From Proteles cristata cristata (Eukaryota; Chordata; Mammalia; Carnivora; Hyaenidae), in assembly GCA_017311185.1 (NCBI GenBank), contig JAESUZ010000338.1:885158-949157 (forward strand): a DNA stretch of 64,000 bases, read 5' to 3'. Positions 32,241 to 45,124 of this stretch are shown piece by piece. Under the pieces are notes generated by a model, which was not told where the DNA came from, searched no databases, and saw nothing but the letters and a program-made list of their open reading frames with translations. A program made the position numbers and the translations under genes. Numbering within the stretch: position 1 is the first letter of the stretch; every line of letters starts with the position of its first letter.

Positions 32241-35200
32241 TATCCTAATAGTAGCTATTGTATTCCAATCTGCTTCCTATCAGATGGAGGTGGACTCCAT
32301 TGTGGCCGGGTCAGATGACGTGTTAATAAAATTTAAATTAAGAAAAGCACAAGCCCTTAGCCTGAACCATGCCTGCATTCTCTGCGACTCACAGAGGAAT
32401 CTGCACATGGCCATGGTCTACTGAAAGCCAATGTGGGGCACTTACACAGTACAGAGTCCAGACAACTGGCTCATAATTTTCAGAATCCTCAATGGATAGA
32501 ATGTTTTAGAGCAGATAACGATATAAACAATTTATGTTTTTTCATACATGAGAGGAAATGACCTTCATAACTTAGTTGTAGCTTCATTTTACTTATGAGT
32601 CATTCAATAAATGATAGAAATAAATTATATTGTTCAACTGCCCGTTGTTATATATTCCCATTGTAAATGGATATTTTTCACTGTCCTGACATATTTGCAA
32701 CAATAATGTGTTTTCAGGCTATAAATATTGATAGAGCAAAGATGTGTGTGTTTGCACTTTGAATATTTGATAAGTTCCACAAACACCTATAGAATGAACA
32801 TTAGCAGTTCTAGGAAGCTTTACGTATCTCCCAATGGACAGTTCCTGCTGCAGGGGTTTAAAAAATATCCTTCATTAAATAAGTTGTTTCCACTAAGCAA
32901 TTATTTAATTTTAGCTGATTTTTAACTAACTTTGAACTTTTTCGTGAATGCTACTCATTTCAGGGAAACTTACAGATACGCTACATTATATAATCCCCTG
33001 GGTAAATAAAATACTTGAAAATTTAACATAGAATTATATAAAGGCAATTTTTATTTAGAATGATCTTTTCATTAACTGACATTTGTCTTTAATTAAAACG
33101 TGATGGAAAGGTAGATATGTACTCTAACTGCAGAAGATTTGTGTGTGTGATTTGTGTGAAAAATAGGCGGGCTGGATGGAGGAGAGGGGCTGAGGAGAAA
33201 AATGGAGAAGGCATCTTTCACATCACGGATGTGGTTACATATTTTTAAATAAACGCACCCTTTCTGCAATTAAAGAAAATAACAAAATTCTGTAAATCCT
33301 ATGTCTGTTAATTTAAGTATCCTGAGAGATGAGCTTATTAAAAGGTTGATGCACATCTTTCCTTGGTTAAACTTTCAATTTTTTACGGATGTGGGCAATT
33401 CACTTTTTTTTAACCAATTTCCCTTCCTTCTTACATTTCCCTCCTTCCCTTCTTTTACTCTGGAGCTTAAACAAGCAAACAACGTATTTGCATTTTCTGC
33501 CCCTTCTTAACTCACAGTTCCTCCCTAATTTTCCTGGAATTTTCCATCAGTATCTTATTTATGGGAATATACTGGAAGGAAGGCCAGTCCAAATATTTCT
33601 CTGGGTAATCTAAAATTCCACCATCTAAATTTAAAAGACTCTTGAGGCATGGAAACTGAGAATATTTTAAATTGTTGTCCCATAGGAATTACTTGCAATG
33701 CCTTTCCATTTTATCCATTTTATCCTGTATTGAAAATATCAGGAGACACATCTCTGTGAAGTTTGCCGCTTTAAGTATTACAAGAATTTTGTTCACTGTA
33801 TACAATGTTCTGCTATTATTTAACCATTTGAAAACTTTCAGTTAGTTTTAATATCGTGGCTGGTATAGTTTTACCTTTCGAAAGCTATAATAAATATTTC
33901 TGTCCATGTGCTGATTGCTAATAAAAAAATCTAATTTTAGAATAATTTTTATTTAAGTTTCCAGATCATTATTGCAAACTCTATATATTCTAAACATATT
34001 CCTTCTCCATCTTGCTATTCTATCCACAAATTTCCTTCCTTATTACTGTTCTGTTTCTCTTCAAATGTTTTGAGCATATTTTTAAGTTACCCTCTGCTTT
34101 TTTCTGCAAAAGCAAAAATAAATGTATGGCAATCATCCCAAGTAGTTTCAGGTAAAAAAGAGAAATGGATTCATTTTCTAATTGCTTCCCATTTGCTCGA
34201 CATTTTGGAAACGTTTACCATCCCTGGAATTGTGGGAAATACACAACTAGGAGAAGTGAAATTTGGAAAGAGGCAATAGAACAAGTAAGGGTAATTCGAA
34301 AACCATCTGTGGAATGGGGAAAAGAAATAGAATTTTGTTACCTCTTTTCAATGGAGCTTTGCTCCACACATTTTATGTGCTGTCCTTTGAAAACTGTAAT
34401 GTGTGAACTACAACCTGCCATGATTCTTCAGGTATTTAATCAAGAGAAGGGGTGCTATTAACAGCTCTATTTGAGGAAGCTAGCCCTGAGGTGTACTTCT
34501 AAGATAAATACCATTGCTTATCATGGTACAAGGTACACACAATGAAATTTTATAGAGCCAATTCTACAACCAAGTAGGTCTCTCCCTTACCCATTGGGGA
34601 GGGTTTAAGAACATGGTTGAGCTGCTTATATATCTGGGGGTTCACTATAATGTTGCCAAAGGTAATATCAGAGACTCAAACGAAAACTCAGGAAGCAATT
34701 CTCCCAATAATAGTGCTTTGTGGAAAAAGGTGGAAGAAATTTAATTCCTGTGGTGAATCTTTTTTCTTCTCAGGGTCAGAAATGGTGTCAGAATGGTGAC
34801 TCTGTGGGGCTACTCACCCCACAGTAGCTGAACTGAGGCACTAGAAGGTGTCTCAGTGGAGGCATTGAAGGACTGGGGTTGACAAAACAAGGCTCTGTCT
34901 CAAGCCAGAAAACATGTTTGGTGTGAGGCTATGAAGATTCTAACAATGGGAACTCTCTCTGTTCTTATCTCCCCAGCTTGGCTTTGGGCTGAAGTGTGAA
35001 AGAAAAGAACAAACAAACAAACAAAACCCAACAACTAGATATCTGAATGGCTTGAAGGACATCTAGGTCTGGATACTTGAAAGTTTGAATTAACATTAAG
35101 AAATGAGATAACTAACAAGAATGGAGTTGGCCCAGGTATTAAATTAAAACAAACAAACAAAAAGGCTTTGACTATTTAGTTGCTAAGTCATAGTAATTGC

Positions 35201-38200
35201 GTCTCCTGAATAACCCTTAAATCATCCTTTCCTCTCCATTCCCACCGACATGGTCTATAGTAACCTACCCATCAGTTTTTACCTGATGGTTGAAATGGCG
35301 ACTAAGTGGGCTCTTTGCTTTGGGTTATCTTCATTGTTTGAATTTATTCTCCCTACTACTTAGATTCAAAATGATCTGAAACAGATTTCTTCTAATTTCA
35401 ACATTAGCTTTGAGGCATCCTTTGATGTCTTCCCATGGCTTGTTACAGAGGTGGCAAGAAGTTTCTTGACCCAGACGCTCTCTTCCTACGCAAGCTCTTT
35501 GGAAGGCCCCTGAAGCACAGAGCTAATAAACATGTACTGCAACCCTACTGCCTGGGATTGAAGCCCTTCTACTCATGAAGCTGTATGTCCTTGCCCTTTA
35601 GTTTTACAGTAGGTAACACAGGGACAATAATAGAGATTAATAATAATGGAGATTACAGAGAACAAAGATAATAGGTGTGAACACTAAGAAGCACCCTTAC
35701 ACCAGTTTCTTTCCCTGTTCCATATATCCGGTCTCCCAGTGCTTATGTCCAAATGCATTATCACCCGTTCCCTGAATGTGGCTCACTGTTTCCCTGGGGG
35801 TGTTCTTGCACTTGCTCCTCCCCACATTCTACCACCAGCCTTCTACTCCATCCCAGGCCCACTGTTAGAGTCTCCTCTGACCCCAAGTGCCCCCAGCATA
35901 CACGTATGCAGCATGCAGATTGGAGCATTTTCTACTCATCTTGCAAGACTTACCTCAAGCATTCTGGAACATCTCAACTTATCATAGAACCTCTTTGGCT
36001 TATGTTATACACATGGTCTAAGAGAGAAAGTGGCTTCAGAGAAAACTGCATCCAGGAATTGTGAAGGCCTTCTCTCTTATTTTCTGTCTTCCTCCTTGTT
36101 CTCTTCCATTAAAAACATATTTTTTGTTTGTTTGTTTTTTTGTTTTGTTTTTTACTGCAGGCAGCTCATGACTCATTCTTCAAATTTGGGAACCCTAGAG
36201 AACAAAGAACATCAAAAACAAGAATGGCAATGGCATTACTGTAAGAATTCACTACAGTTGTCATTTTGATCCAGCTTGGAGCAATGAGGAGAACAGTCCA
36301 TAGGTAATTAATCAGGGTTTATTTAAATTTGTCAACACTTATGTTGAGATATCGAAACTTATAGGCAGGGGTGTAGCAAAGTGCACACAGTTCCTTGAGA
36401 TCTGTTTAATTCATACAGAGGTGTGCTCGGCCCAGGACTCACCCTGCATATCTGTGGTCATTGGCCAATGGAAAGAGGTCCTCCTCCAAAGTTTTCTACG
36501 TGGAAGTGGGTGCCGTAGATATTTTCTGCATGACTATGTAGCAAAGCAAGCTTCATATTCCCAGACATTAGAACTTGTCTGGAGAAGCGTCTATTGGCCA
36601 CAGTCTTTGCTTTTGTAAGCTAACTTTGACCTTGTTGTCTCTGATAAGCTGCCCAAAAGAGGAAGAAACGAGTCATGAGAATCGTCTTGATCTGTCTCTC
36701 TTCAGTTTTCCACCAAGCTCAGTAGAAGTTTGCATTCTTTCCACTCAAACTATTCTCAAGCCAATAGATTATAACATATTCATAGATGCATAAACTTGCA
36801 TAAAGTTGACCTAAAAGTTAAAAGTTGTTGCTTAAACTCCTAAGTCAGGTTACGACAAAACGATTTCATTTGGTTGTCTTCACAACTAATCAATCACTGA
36901 TGAAAATGAGCTCTTGCAACTCCATTCTGGTTCCATTTGTACATTTTCTGTCTTTCTTGTATTTATCCTTTTTTTTTTTTTTTAATTTGTATGTTTTAAA
37001 TCTCGCAATGCTATCATCACTTCACTTTATCTAGTACTGGCAGTTTCACACCTACTTCCAAACAACTGTAATCATGCCAACTCAAATGACCTTTCCTTGA
37101 GAGACTCTATCAAATTCAGCACGCTCAAATGACAATATGGTCTCTATACCATATTCTACAATGTATCAGGTTTGAGCTCTGGTTCTCAAACTCTAAAAGG
37201 TTTTATTTCCCTTGCAGCCATTTGCATCTAATAAATACAGTCTTTGTAGAATCCATTGCTATGGCGATAGAAGTTCTGTGCTGAAAGAGAAACTTTTAAA
37301 ATGCCAGCTCAGTATGTCATATATTTACAACTCTTTGATAATGTCGCCAACTTATCATTCTAACCTTTTATCATCCCTAGATAGAGACAAGTATATCTTT
37401 TACTTTGAACTGTGCTATAGCTGCCCTAAACAACAGATTGTATAATGAACTGCATTGATTACTTTTGATGTGACTTATAATTGTACACCTCAGTTTGAGC
37501 AGTGGCTCTGTTGTGTCATGTTTGTACCTTCGACAAACTGACCCAGTTTTCAAAATGCTTTCAAATCTATAGTGCAGTTAACGACCTAAATCCCTGTCTT
37601 GATGGGTTCAGTGCATTTGACATCTTTCTCATAGGAGCAGGGAGCTGTAATAGCTGGACATTATTCATAACCGCCAACCATCACTAGGAACTTAATTGAA
37701 GCCTGGCTTGCAAATAAGAGCTAGAAATCAACAGAAGAATTCAGTCCAGTCTTGGGCTGTATTCATGAAAGTTTAACTGTAAAGTTTATTCCGAACTGTA
37801 ACATAGCACACACCAGTTTATCTGAGAAACAAATGATTTAAGCAAATTCAAACAATTTTAAATGCATCCAAACACCTTATGTTTAAATTTTAGAAGATCT
37901 GGGCTTGTGCACAAGGCTGCCAATTTTACCACTATAATGTCATAAGAATCTTTAGCATACAGAATCAAAATGAATGTGGTGATTCAGGGATTAAAATCTC
38001 CTTAAATACTCATTCACATGACAGACTGGAGCAATTAGCGTACAGTAACAGTGATGCACAGATAACAAGAGTGTCTCCTACATTTCCACCGAGAGTCATC
38101 TTCCATTATAATCATCCTAATGAAAAAATCACAGTGGTTGAATGGAAATGCTATTGGTATAGCATTAAAAAAATAAAAAGAAATGAACACTAAAAAACAT

Positions 38201-39795
38201 CATTAAAGTCACATTAAGGAACGGATTGAAATTGACCAGAAAGGGAATAATCATGGAACTGTCATTACTACCCCTTTCTTATAGCTTTGAGTCCAGGTAT
38301 TACAGAAATCTCAAGCCAGTGGGTGCCAATGCTATAGTAGTTCAGAGCACTGTGTGTAGAGAATAAAATGACAGGCCTAATGATTCTCGTTGCTCTAGTT
38401 GTAGTTTATCAGCTCTGGTTTAGTCGCTATCATGGCATCTAGTCTCCATGCAGAGTGTCTATCCATGTATGGAAAGGTACACGCAGAAATTGCGTAAGAA
38501 AACAAATCATGCTATTTGTTGGGTCTATCAACTTAAAAATAAATTCATTTTGAAGCCAGCTGTGTTTAAAAATTCAAATAGATGTTTTCCAGGATTTTTT
38601 TTCTTCCCAATCCTTTAATTTTTTCTTTTTGTAAAAACAACAAATAAAACATGTCCATGCCCAAACCAAAGATAAAAAGTCAGAAGGGGAGATTTTACTG
38701 AGATTGATGTCTAGAGAAACAGTGTAAATCAATACATGGGGTGGAATCGGTTTGTTGTAACATCAACCCGCCGTGATAGCAGATAGGAGAACAATGTGTG
38801 TGTGGACTTGGGATGAGAGGGTTCATCCCAGGGAAGGCGGATGATGTTGCAAAGAGAGAACGTGTTGACAGCCAGGCTCATTTAGCACACTTTTCCCCTG
38901 ATCCTTGAATAACAGGTCCGGTATTGAACTGTCGAGCTTGGCAGGTAACAAATCGAACACTAGCTCATCTGCAAGTGAAATAGTCTCCCTGAATTAGCCA
39001 ATCTGATGATGTTCCTTCCAAGTTTATTACTAGAGTGTATTGAAAACTTGCTATTGATCGTTAGAATGTGAAGGTGATATTTCTGTTGGGATTGTAAGTT
39101 CTGGCTGAGGGAAAAGTGGGGCTAAATTATGCCAAGTTAATAAGCCACAAAATATTTAACATAAATACAATGGCCGATCTTTTCATGTATTGTGATTACT
39201 GAATGGAATGTTTGAAATATTCAGCAATTCTGCCAGAAATGGTTTGAGTGCAGGCCCAGGGGCCTCGCTGTATCATTTTGATATTCACTTTCCCTTCTTT
39301 CATCAGGTTCTGGACAACCCTCAGGACATTACTGTGTTCCTGAAACCTCTCATAAAAAGAAAGCAAAGTAAAGATTTTAAGGGAAAGTTTCTTTTTCTTA
39401 CAACCTCTTTGACTTCTTTGTTCATTAGTAGACGATTTACTTTTGTGCAGAACTCCAGTTCCACCTTCATTTGACACAACTGAGTGGTGTATAATCTTGG
39501 AAGGAGCAAACAATGTCAACGTAGAGCAGACAAACAAGAGAATTCATGTCATAGAAAATTGGAAAACACATGCATATAAAATCAAGGACCTTAATGTGAA
39601 TCCAATGAGAGGTCCAGAAATCACAATACTTGCCTGTCCTTCAAAAGGATATGATTCCTATTTGAGGCCCTGCTCTCTGGCCGCCTATTGATAAGAATAC
39701 AGCAGAACTCACTACACCGTTACTTTGTGGATCTATGTTGATGATCACTAATTTGATCTTGAATAGGAAGCATCGAGATTTCAGAATGTTTCTTT
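32241..39795. other. 7.5-kb interval without SINE or L1, no gene seen
   Basis: Contains no Can-SINE and no certain L1, although the window averages one SINE per 1.4 kb. A MIR-like piece (35545-35670) and a vaguely L1-like stretch (about 33780-33900) are the only repeat candidates. Many small plus-strand frames (for example 35753-36064 and 34165-34461) and an antisense one (39196-39537, 113 codons) show no known domain. T-runs lie at 36120-36153 and 36970-36984. Confidence 0.5.
35545..35670 (-). repeat. Possible MIR fragment
   Basis: actgcctgggattgaagccc, catgaagctgtatgtccttg and cagggacaataatagagat loosely follow the antisense MIR core. Confidence 0.4.
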
Positions 39796-39812
39796 AAAAT
39801 GTGTGACATCAT

Positions 39813-40025
39813 GGGGCGCCTGGGTGGCTTAGTCGGTTAAGCGTCTGACTTTCGCTTAGGTCATGATCTCGTGGTTCGCGAGTTCGAGCCCCGCGTCGGG
39901 CTCTGTGCTGACTGCCAGCTCAGAGCCTGGAGCCTGTTTCGGATTCTGTGTCTCCCTCTCTCTCTGACCCTCCCCTGCTCACACTGTCTCTCTCTCCTAG
40001 AAATAAATAAAAATATTTAAAAAAA
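39813..40025 (+). mobile_element. Can-SINE, young copy, 16-bp TSD
   Basis: ggggcgcctgggtggcttag, tttcgcttaggtcatgatct, gactgccagctcagagcctgg, and cctagaaataaataaa. The exact TSD aaaatgtgtgacatca is at 39796-39811 and 40026-40041. Confidence 0.97.
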
Positions 40026-40059
40026 AAAATGTGTGACATCAATCTTGTAATTTTGTCAG

Positions 40060-40530
40060 TGTGTCAGTGTCCTAAAGCTGTTATAACAAAGCACCACGTA
40101 AGGAGTGGCTTAAAACAGCACTGTATCCCCTTATAGTTCTTGAGGCCTGGTGTTCAAAACCAAGGTGCTGGAATACGGGGCTCCCTCTGAAGCCTCTAGG
40201 GGAGGATCCCTCCTTGCCTTTTCCAGCTCCTAGTAACTCCAGGTGTTGCTTGGTTTGCGGGAGCATGACTTGCATCCTCACCTCTGCCTTCACATGACCA
40301 TTTTCCTGCCGGTGCTCATGGCTTCCTGTGTCCGTGCCCAGATCGCTCTATTCTTATAAGGACAAGGTCACATTACAATAGGGCTCACCCTAATGACCCG
40401 TCTTAACTTGATGACATCTCTAAAAACTCTTCTTCCAAATATAGATCAAAATCACAGTTTCCAGGGTCAAGGTTTCCACATATCTTTTTAGGGAAGACAC
40501 TCAGTCCATAATGGGCAGTATTGATTTTAG
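40060..40530 (-). repeat. MLT1-type LTR, antisense, near complete
   Basis: ctgttataacaaagcaccac, agtggcttaaaacagcac, tcttataaggacaaggtcac, gggctcaccctaatgaccc and acactcagtccataatggg give the full antisense MLT1 LTR order. The frame at 40081-40293 (-) lies inside it. Confidence 0.85.
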
Positions 40531-41280
40531 GTAGTGTCATGCTCTGATTTTTGATGCTTACCAAAGTCATCTGTTAATTTAAGTAACTGACTGAAAAACG
40601 GTGGGAAAAGGCATTGTAAACAGATTAAGGAAATCATTTGATTCATGAATTAAAATCAACTACCCTTCTGTATTAAAAATTTAATAGCGAATAATATGAA
40701 TCGTGTATAAGAAAAAACATAGATTTGAATCATTTGTCATTGTATTAGAATTTCTTGATTAACTTAAAGCCAGGTTCCTCATTTTTGAATTGCTTATTAA
40801 TGTTTTATGTCTAATAAAATAATTTTGGTAATCTTATTGATTTTCATTTTTCTGAAGTTTGAGTGACTTTGAGTTCTTAGCTTCAACTCCAAAATATTGT
40901 TCCAACTTCATCTTTTCAAGTAAATGGGAAAGAAGTGCAGGAATGATCTTTCAATATGAAATATAAAATCATTTTTCCAACTGTAACTGATCTCTTGATG
41001 TCATGTTATCTGGACATTTTACAAATATAACCAAACAGATGTAGTATGATATATTTATATTCAGAAAACTAGAAAGACTTTAATTTTGAATTTTACTTAG
41101 AGGCATTTCTCTCAATATTTATAAAGACAATAGAATTATAGCTTTAGTATTTGGACATGGCCACGTCTAAGAAATGTAAAAGAATTCCCTTGAGAATACT
41201 CATAGACAACAGGATGAAGTTAGGATCTATCGGCAAATCTTGGCCATGCTTTGTTTACTATGTTATACCTAAGGGTGAGA
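40531..41280. other. Unique AT-rich sequence, nothing recognised
   Basis: About 750 bases without a repeat or ORF of note. Confidence 0.6.
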
Positions 41281-41288
41281 ACTGAACA

Positions 41289-41496
41289 TTTTTTTAATGT
41301 TTTTTAAATTTATTTTTGAGTGAGAGACAGAGCGAGTGGGGGAGGGGGCAGAGAGACAGAGACACAGAATCTGAGGCAGGCTTCAGTCTCTGAGCTTTCA
41401 GCACAGTGCCTGATTTGAGGCTTGAACCCAAGAGTCATGAGATCATGACCTGAGCTGAAGCCAGATGCCTAACCGACTGAGCCACCCAGGCGCCCC
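41289..41496 (-). mobile_element. Can-SINE
   Basis: aatgttttttaaatttattt, GA tract with gggggagggggca, gatcatgacctgagctg, and end gagccacccaggcgcccc. TSD not clear. Confidence 0.95.
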
Positions 41497-41527
41497 AGGA
41501 TAACTATTGTATTAAAGTAATATTGGA

Positions 41528-41775
41528 TAGGGTTTAAGAACATGGATTCCAGAGTCAATCTAACTCTCTGAATGTCACCTCCACCACTCACTAGCTATGT
41601 GAACGTGGCCCGCTCACTTATATTTTCTGGCCCTAGTTCTATAAACTGATAATAACAACACCAATTTGTTACTACAAGTTGATAAGAGAATCAAGTGATT
41701 TAAGAGAGTCAAATACCTAGAATAATTCTTGGTACATAGAAAGTGCCATGTTAAACTAAGCTACTTTTCCTCTTC
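41528..41775 (-). repeat. MIR SINE, antisense, well preserved
   Basis: taagaacatggattccagag, ccaccactcactagctatg, ctataaactgataataac, cctagaataattcttggtac and atagaaagtgccatgttaa follow almost the whole antisense MIR consensus. Confidence 0.88.
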
Positions 41776-42050
41776 CTATTTATATTTATATTGTTGCTAG
41801 TATTATGATTATACAAATATTATAGGACAAACTACAGAGAATACAGTAGCCCCCTAAAATATTCAAGTTACTTCCATTGCTCTCTTCTATTTATTTTCCC
41901 ATTTCCCCTCTCAGCCTCTAGCACATAGTTATGTGGAGAATACAGTAAAAATATTCTGGAATGTTGTCCTTTGACAACTTTGCTGACACACCCAGCTTCA
42001 TACAGAGATAAGGGTGGTCTTTTGGTTTTTCTTTCATATTTTCCTCTAAT

Positions 42051-42094
42051 CTATCCAGTGTGTTCTATCCAGTGTGTTCTATCCAGTGTGTTCT
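42051..42094. repeat. 14-bp tandem repeat, three copies
   Basis: ctatccagtgtgtt is repeated three times without change, followed by ct. Confidence 0.97.
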
Positions 42095-42127
42095 AAGCCA
42101 CACTTCCTTGCATTAAAAATCATAAAG

Positions 42128-42333
42128 GTAGTGGAGCCTGGGTGGCTCAGCTGGTTAAATATCTGACTCTTGATTTTGGGTCAGGTCATGATCTCAGGGT
42201 TTGTGGGTTCGAGCCCCATATCAGGCTCCATGCTTACAGTGCAGAGCCTGCTTGGGATTCTCTTTCTCTCTGTCCCTCTCCAGTACGTACTTTGCACTCT
42301 CTTTCTCTATCTCAAAATAAAATAAACTTTAAA
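42128..42333 (+). mobile_element. Can-SINE, older type, 13-bp TSD
   Basis: gcctgggtggctcagctggt, tctgactcttgattttggg, tgcagagcctgcttggga, tail caaaataaaataaactt. The exact TSD aaaaatcataaag is at 42115-42127 and 42334-42346. Confidence 0.95.
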
Positions 42334-42346
42334 AAAAATCATAAAG

Positions 42347-42665
42347 ATCTACACAGACCTGGACATGAATGTTCAGAAGAGCTGTATGCCTAGTACCCCC
42401 AAACAGATAAACTTTAAATGTTTGCCAACTGGCGAATGAATAAAACGATTGTGGTATATTCATACAATGGAATATTTGTCAGCAATGAAAAAAAAATCTG
42501 ATAAACACAATACCTAATACCATGAATGAATGTCAAGAGCATTATTCTAAGTGAATGAAATCAGACAAAAAAGAGTATGTACTATGGGATTCTATTTATT
42601 TGTCCCTAAGTTGACCAGTTACACAGAGACTCAATTTATCCCTGAATTCACGGAGAACACATGAA
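42347..42665 (+). repeat. Old L1 3'-end remnant, sense
   Basis: gccaactggcgaatgaataa, gtggtatattcatacaatgg, aatatttgtcagcaatgaaa, taagtgaatgaaatcagaca and gagtatgtactatgggattc match the terminal ORF2/3'UTR order of ancient L1M-class elements. Confidence 0.8.
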
Positions 42666-42690
42666 AGTGAGTTTGTAGATAAAAATTTAA

Positions 42691-42902
42691 GGGGCGCCCG
42701 GGTGGCTTAGTCGGTTAAGCGTCCGACTTTCGCTTAGGTCATGATCTCGCGGTTCGTGGGTTCAAGCCCCGCGTCGGGCTCTGTGCTGACTGCCAGCTCA
42801 GAGCCTGGAGCCTGTTTCAGTCTGTGACTCCCTCTCTCTCTGACTCCCCCCTGCTCACGCTGTCTCTCTCTCTCTCCTAGAAATAAATAAAACATTTAAA
42901 AA
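42691..42902 (+). mobile_element. Can-SINE, young copy, 10-bp TSD
   Basis: ggggcgcccgggtggcttag, ttcgcttaggtcatgatctc, gactgccagctcagagcctgg, and cctagaaataaataaaacat. The exact TSD aaaaatttaa is at 42681-42690 and 42903-42912. Confidence 0.97.
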
Positions 42903-42912
42903 AAAAATTTAA

Positions 42913-43598
42913 TACTGAAGGCTCTGTGGAACTTGGGGCTTTATGGGTTTTATGGTTTAAAACATATATATTTTGCAAAATATATATGCTAAGTTTAAAG
43001 CAATGCTATCAAGAGTTTGTAAGAGTCACTAATCCTCTGCAGATCGATTTAACTTACTCTCACAGGTTGAATTTTCATTTACTGATTTTTTCTTATTTTG
43101 CTACTACTAAATATTTCATTTCAAAATTTAATAATTTTATTATTAGAAGCCATTGTATGTACTTTGGAAAACAGATTGCATGTGTCTCTTTTACAAAATA
43201 TGTATGTACTGTTTACTTTATAGTGATACACACTTTTATGTCAAAACTTCCAAATTTCCTTTTAACTCAAGTTTCTAGAACATAAATCATATGAAACAGT
43301 ATTTATTTAGCACTCATGAACCATGAGTACTGTGCCTGAAGTCAAACATCATCCCAGACCCCCTTCTTTGGCCCCATCAAGGTGGTAGGGAGGTTTTCTG
43401 CGATAATTTCAAGGATTTGTCCCTGGTGGTTATGATTGCCACAACTGAACCACTTTCAAGTGAGAGCTTTGTACCACATCTTGTCCAGAGAGGAAAGCAA
43501 AATGAATTTTGACACAATCCAAAAAGCAGAAATCTTCACACAATTTTTAAACTAACAATATTTCTATCATTTATTCATATTTTCTATTTGCTTATGTG
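42913..43598. other. Unique AT-rich sequence
   Basis: The 119-codon frame at 42926-43285 (+) is rich in Phe, Ile, Tyr and Ser, as expected for AT-rich chance translation. No domain recognised. Confidence 0.5.
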
Positions 43599-43601
43599 AT
43601 A

Positions 43602-43632
<31 letters not shown>

Positions 43633-43676
43633 GTACATATATATATAAAATATTTCTCTCTCTTTCTCTCTCTCTG
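43599..43676. repeat. (TA)n microsatellite followed by (CT)n
   Basis: gatatatatgtgtatatata-type run to about 43650, then tctctctctttctctctct. Confidence 0.92.
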
Positions 43677-43743
43677 GGTGTTACTTTCAGAATATTTGGT
43701 TTTCTGTGTTTCACTGTAGTTTCCAAGTCAAGTACTTAATATT

Positions 43744-43910
43744 CATTTTTTTAAATGTTTATTTATTTGTGAGACACACAGAATCGGAAGCAGACTCCAG
43801 GCTCTGAGCTGTCAACACAGAGCCTGACGTGGGGCTCAACATCACGGACCGCAAGATCATGACCTGAGCCAAAGTTGGAGGCCTAACTGACTGAGTCACC
43901 CAGGCACCCC
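43744..43910 (-). mobile_element. Can-SINE lacking most of its CT domain
   Basis: aaatgtttatttatttgtga runs directly into gacacacagaatcggaagca, so the usual GA/CT stretch is missing (about 45-50 bases). The end is gagtcacccaggcacccc. The TSD aagtacttaatatt / aagtacttagtatc is at 43730-43743 and 43911-43924, with two differences. Confidence 0.94.
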
Positions 43911-43924
43911 AAGTACTTAGTATC

Positions 43925-45100
43925 CTGTAAAACAATTATGTGCATTAAGTTTCTTATAAGGAAAACAAATTTAGTGAAACTGGCCTTATAAAGAGAAGCA
44001 GGTGTAGCCAGGGGCTGGATGTGCTTTATTGTCAGATTCCTTTCACTGCAGATGTGTGGGTTCTTGAATAAACTCTTGAGTTAACTGTGTCTCTGTTTGC
44101 TCATTTGAAAAGTAAAAAGATTAAGTCAAATGACGTCTACCAGCTCTTCAGTCTCTAAAATGTGTATGTACTTGGTGTGGGATAGATACATGTTTTGTAT
44201 TTGAAGCTCTCCGGTACATGGTAGGTTAATGCTACAGAGATTTAAAAAATGATGGTCATATATAGGCATAGCTATAGATACAGGAATAGATAAAAAGTAC
44301 ATTATTCTTTAGAGGCTTTGCAGAAGAAATGACAATTTTGAGTGCTATTGATAGATTATAAGAACATATCACCCCCCTTACTGCCTTTATAGTTTTTGGT
44401 ATTGAGACAAGCATATTAAAGTGTTTATTTTCTGTTTCAGGCTCTCATCACTTTTGTCATTTAAATATTTAGCATTTTCCCTTTTGATTACACTTGCCAT
44501 GGTTTTCTTTACTTCTATTTCTTTGTTCTTTACTTTATTTCTACTTCTTTGTTCTTCCCCAGTCTTTCATCTTTTCTCTCTATTTCATCCATTCCCCAAA
44601 GTCTGTTGCTATCTATGATTTGTATTTTTAAACACTGAGATAACCTTAGGGTATAAACTCTTTCATTTCTCTATTTTGCATATTTTGTAGACTATAGAAA
44701 GAATCTTGGGCCTTTGGCACTGGACGGAAACTTAAGTCAACTCCTCTATTTTCACTGTCTCCATTCGGCCACTGTCTCACTGCCTTGTACATTTTGTAAA
44801 ACTATTTCTGTGGAGCACAGCCTCAAGCCTGGGCTAATGCCCCACTCAGGGAAATCATGCTATGACATCACTTCCCAATCTAACACTCTGTTCTGCACTC
44901 AGTAAGTTCTTAAAATGTATAAAGATCCCATGATATTACTTGCAAGTTACTCAAAGTTTGATTTTCTAAAGACTTGTATTGTTTTGCAACTACCTTTCCT
45001 ATATATTGTTTCCTCACTACTTAACAAGGAAATACATATTTCTTCAGCAAGAAATGAACATGAAGGCTAAGGCTCTGCCATAAGGCCAGGTGTGGAACTT
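43925..45100. other. Unique DNA with a possible MIR piece
   Basis: Positions 44050-44150 (gttaactgtgtctctgtttg, ctcatttgaaaagtaaaaag) loosely resemble antisense MIR. The pyrimidine-rich plus-strand frame at 44421-44618 is low complexity. No gene seen. Confidence 0.45.
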
Positions 45101-45124
45101 TAAAAATGAGGACATATTGTTTCA

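Noticed and set aside
34803..34825. Small hairpin ctgtgggg...ccccacag
   Set aside because: An 8-bp stem alone is expected by chance in 64 kb. No T-run or other sign of a functional RNA.
39196..39537. 113-codon minus-strand ORF
   Set aside because: The opposite strand is also open over much of it and no domain is seen. Kept only as part of the unique interval.
42926..43285. 119-codon plus-strand ORF
   Set aside because: Composition (Phe, Ile, Tyr, Ser, Asn) is what AT-rich random DNA gives. No domain, no splice signals of note.
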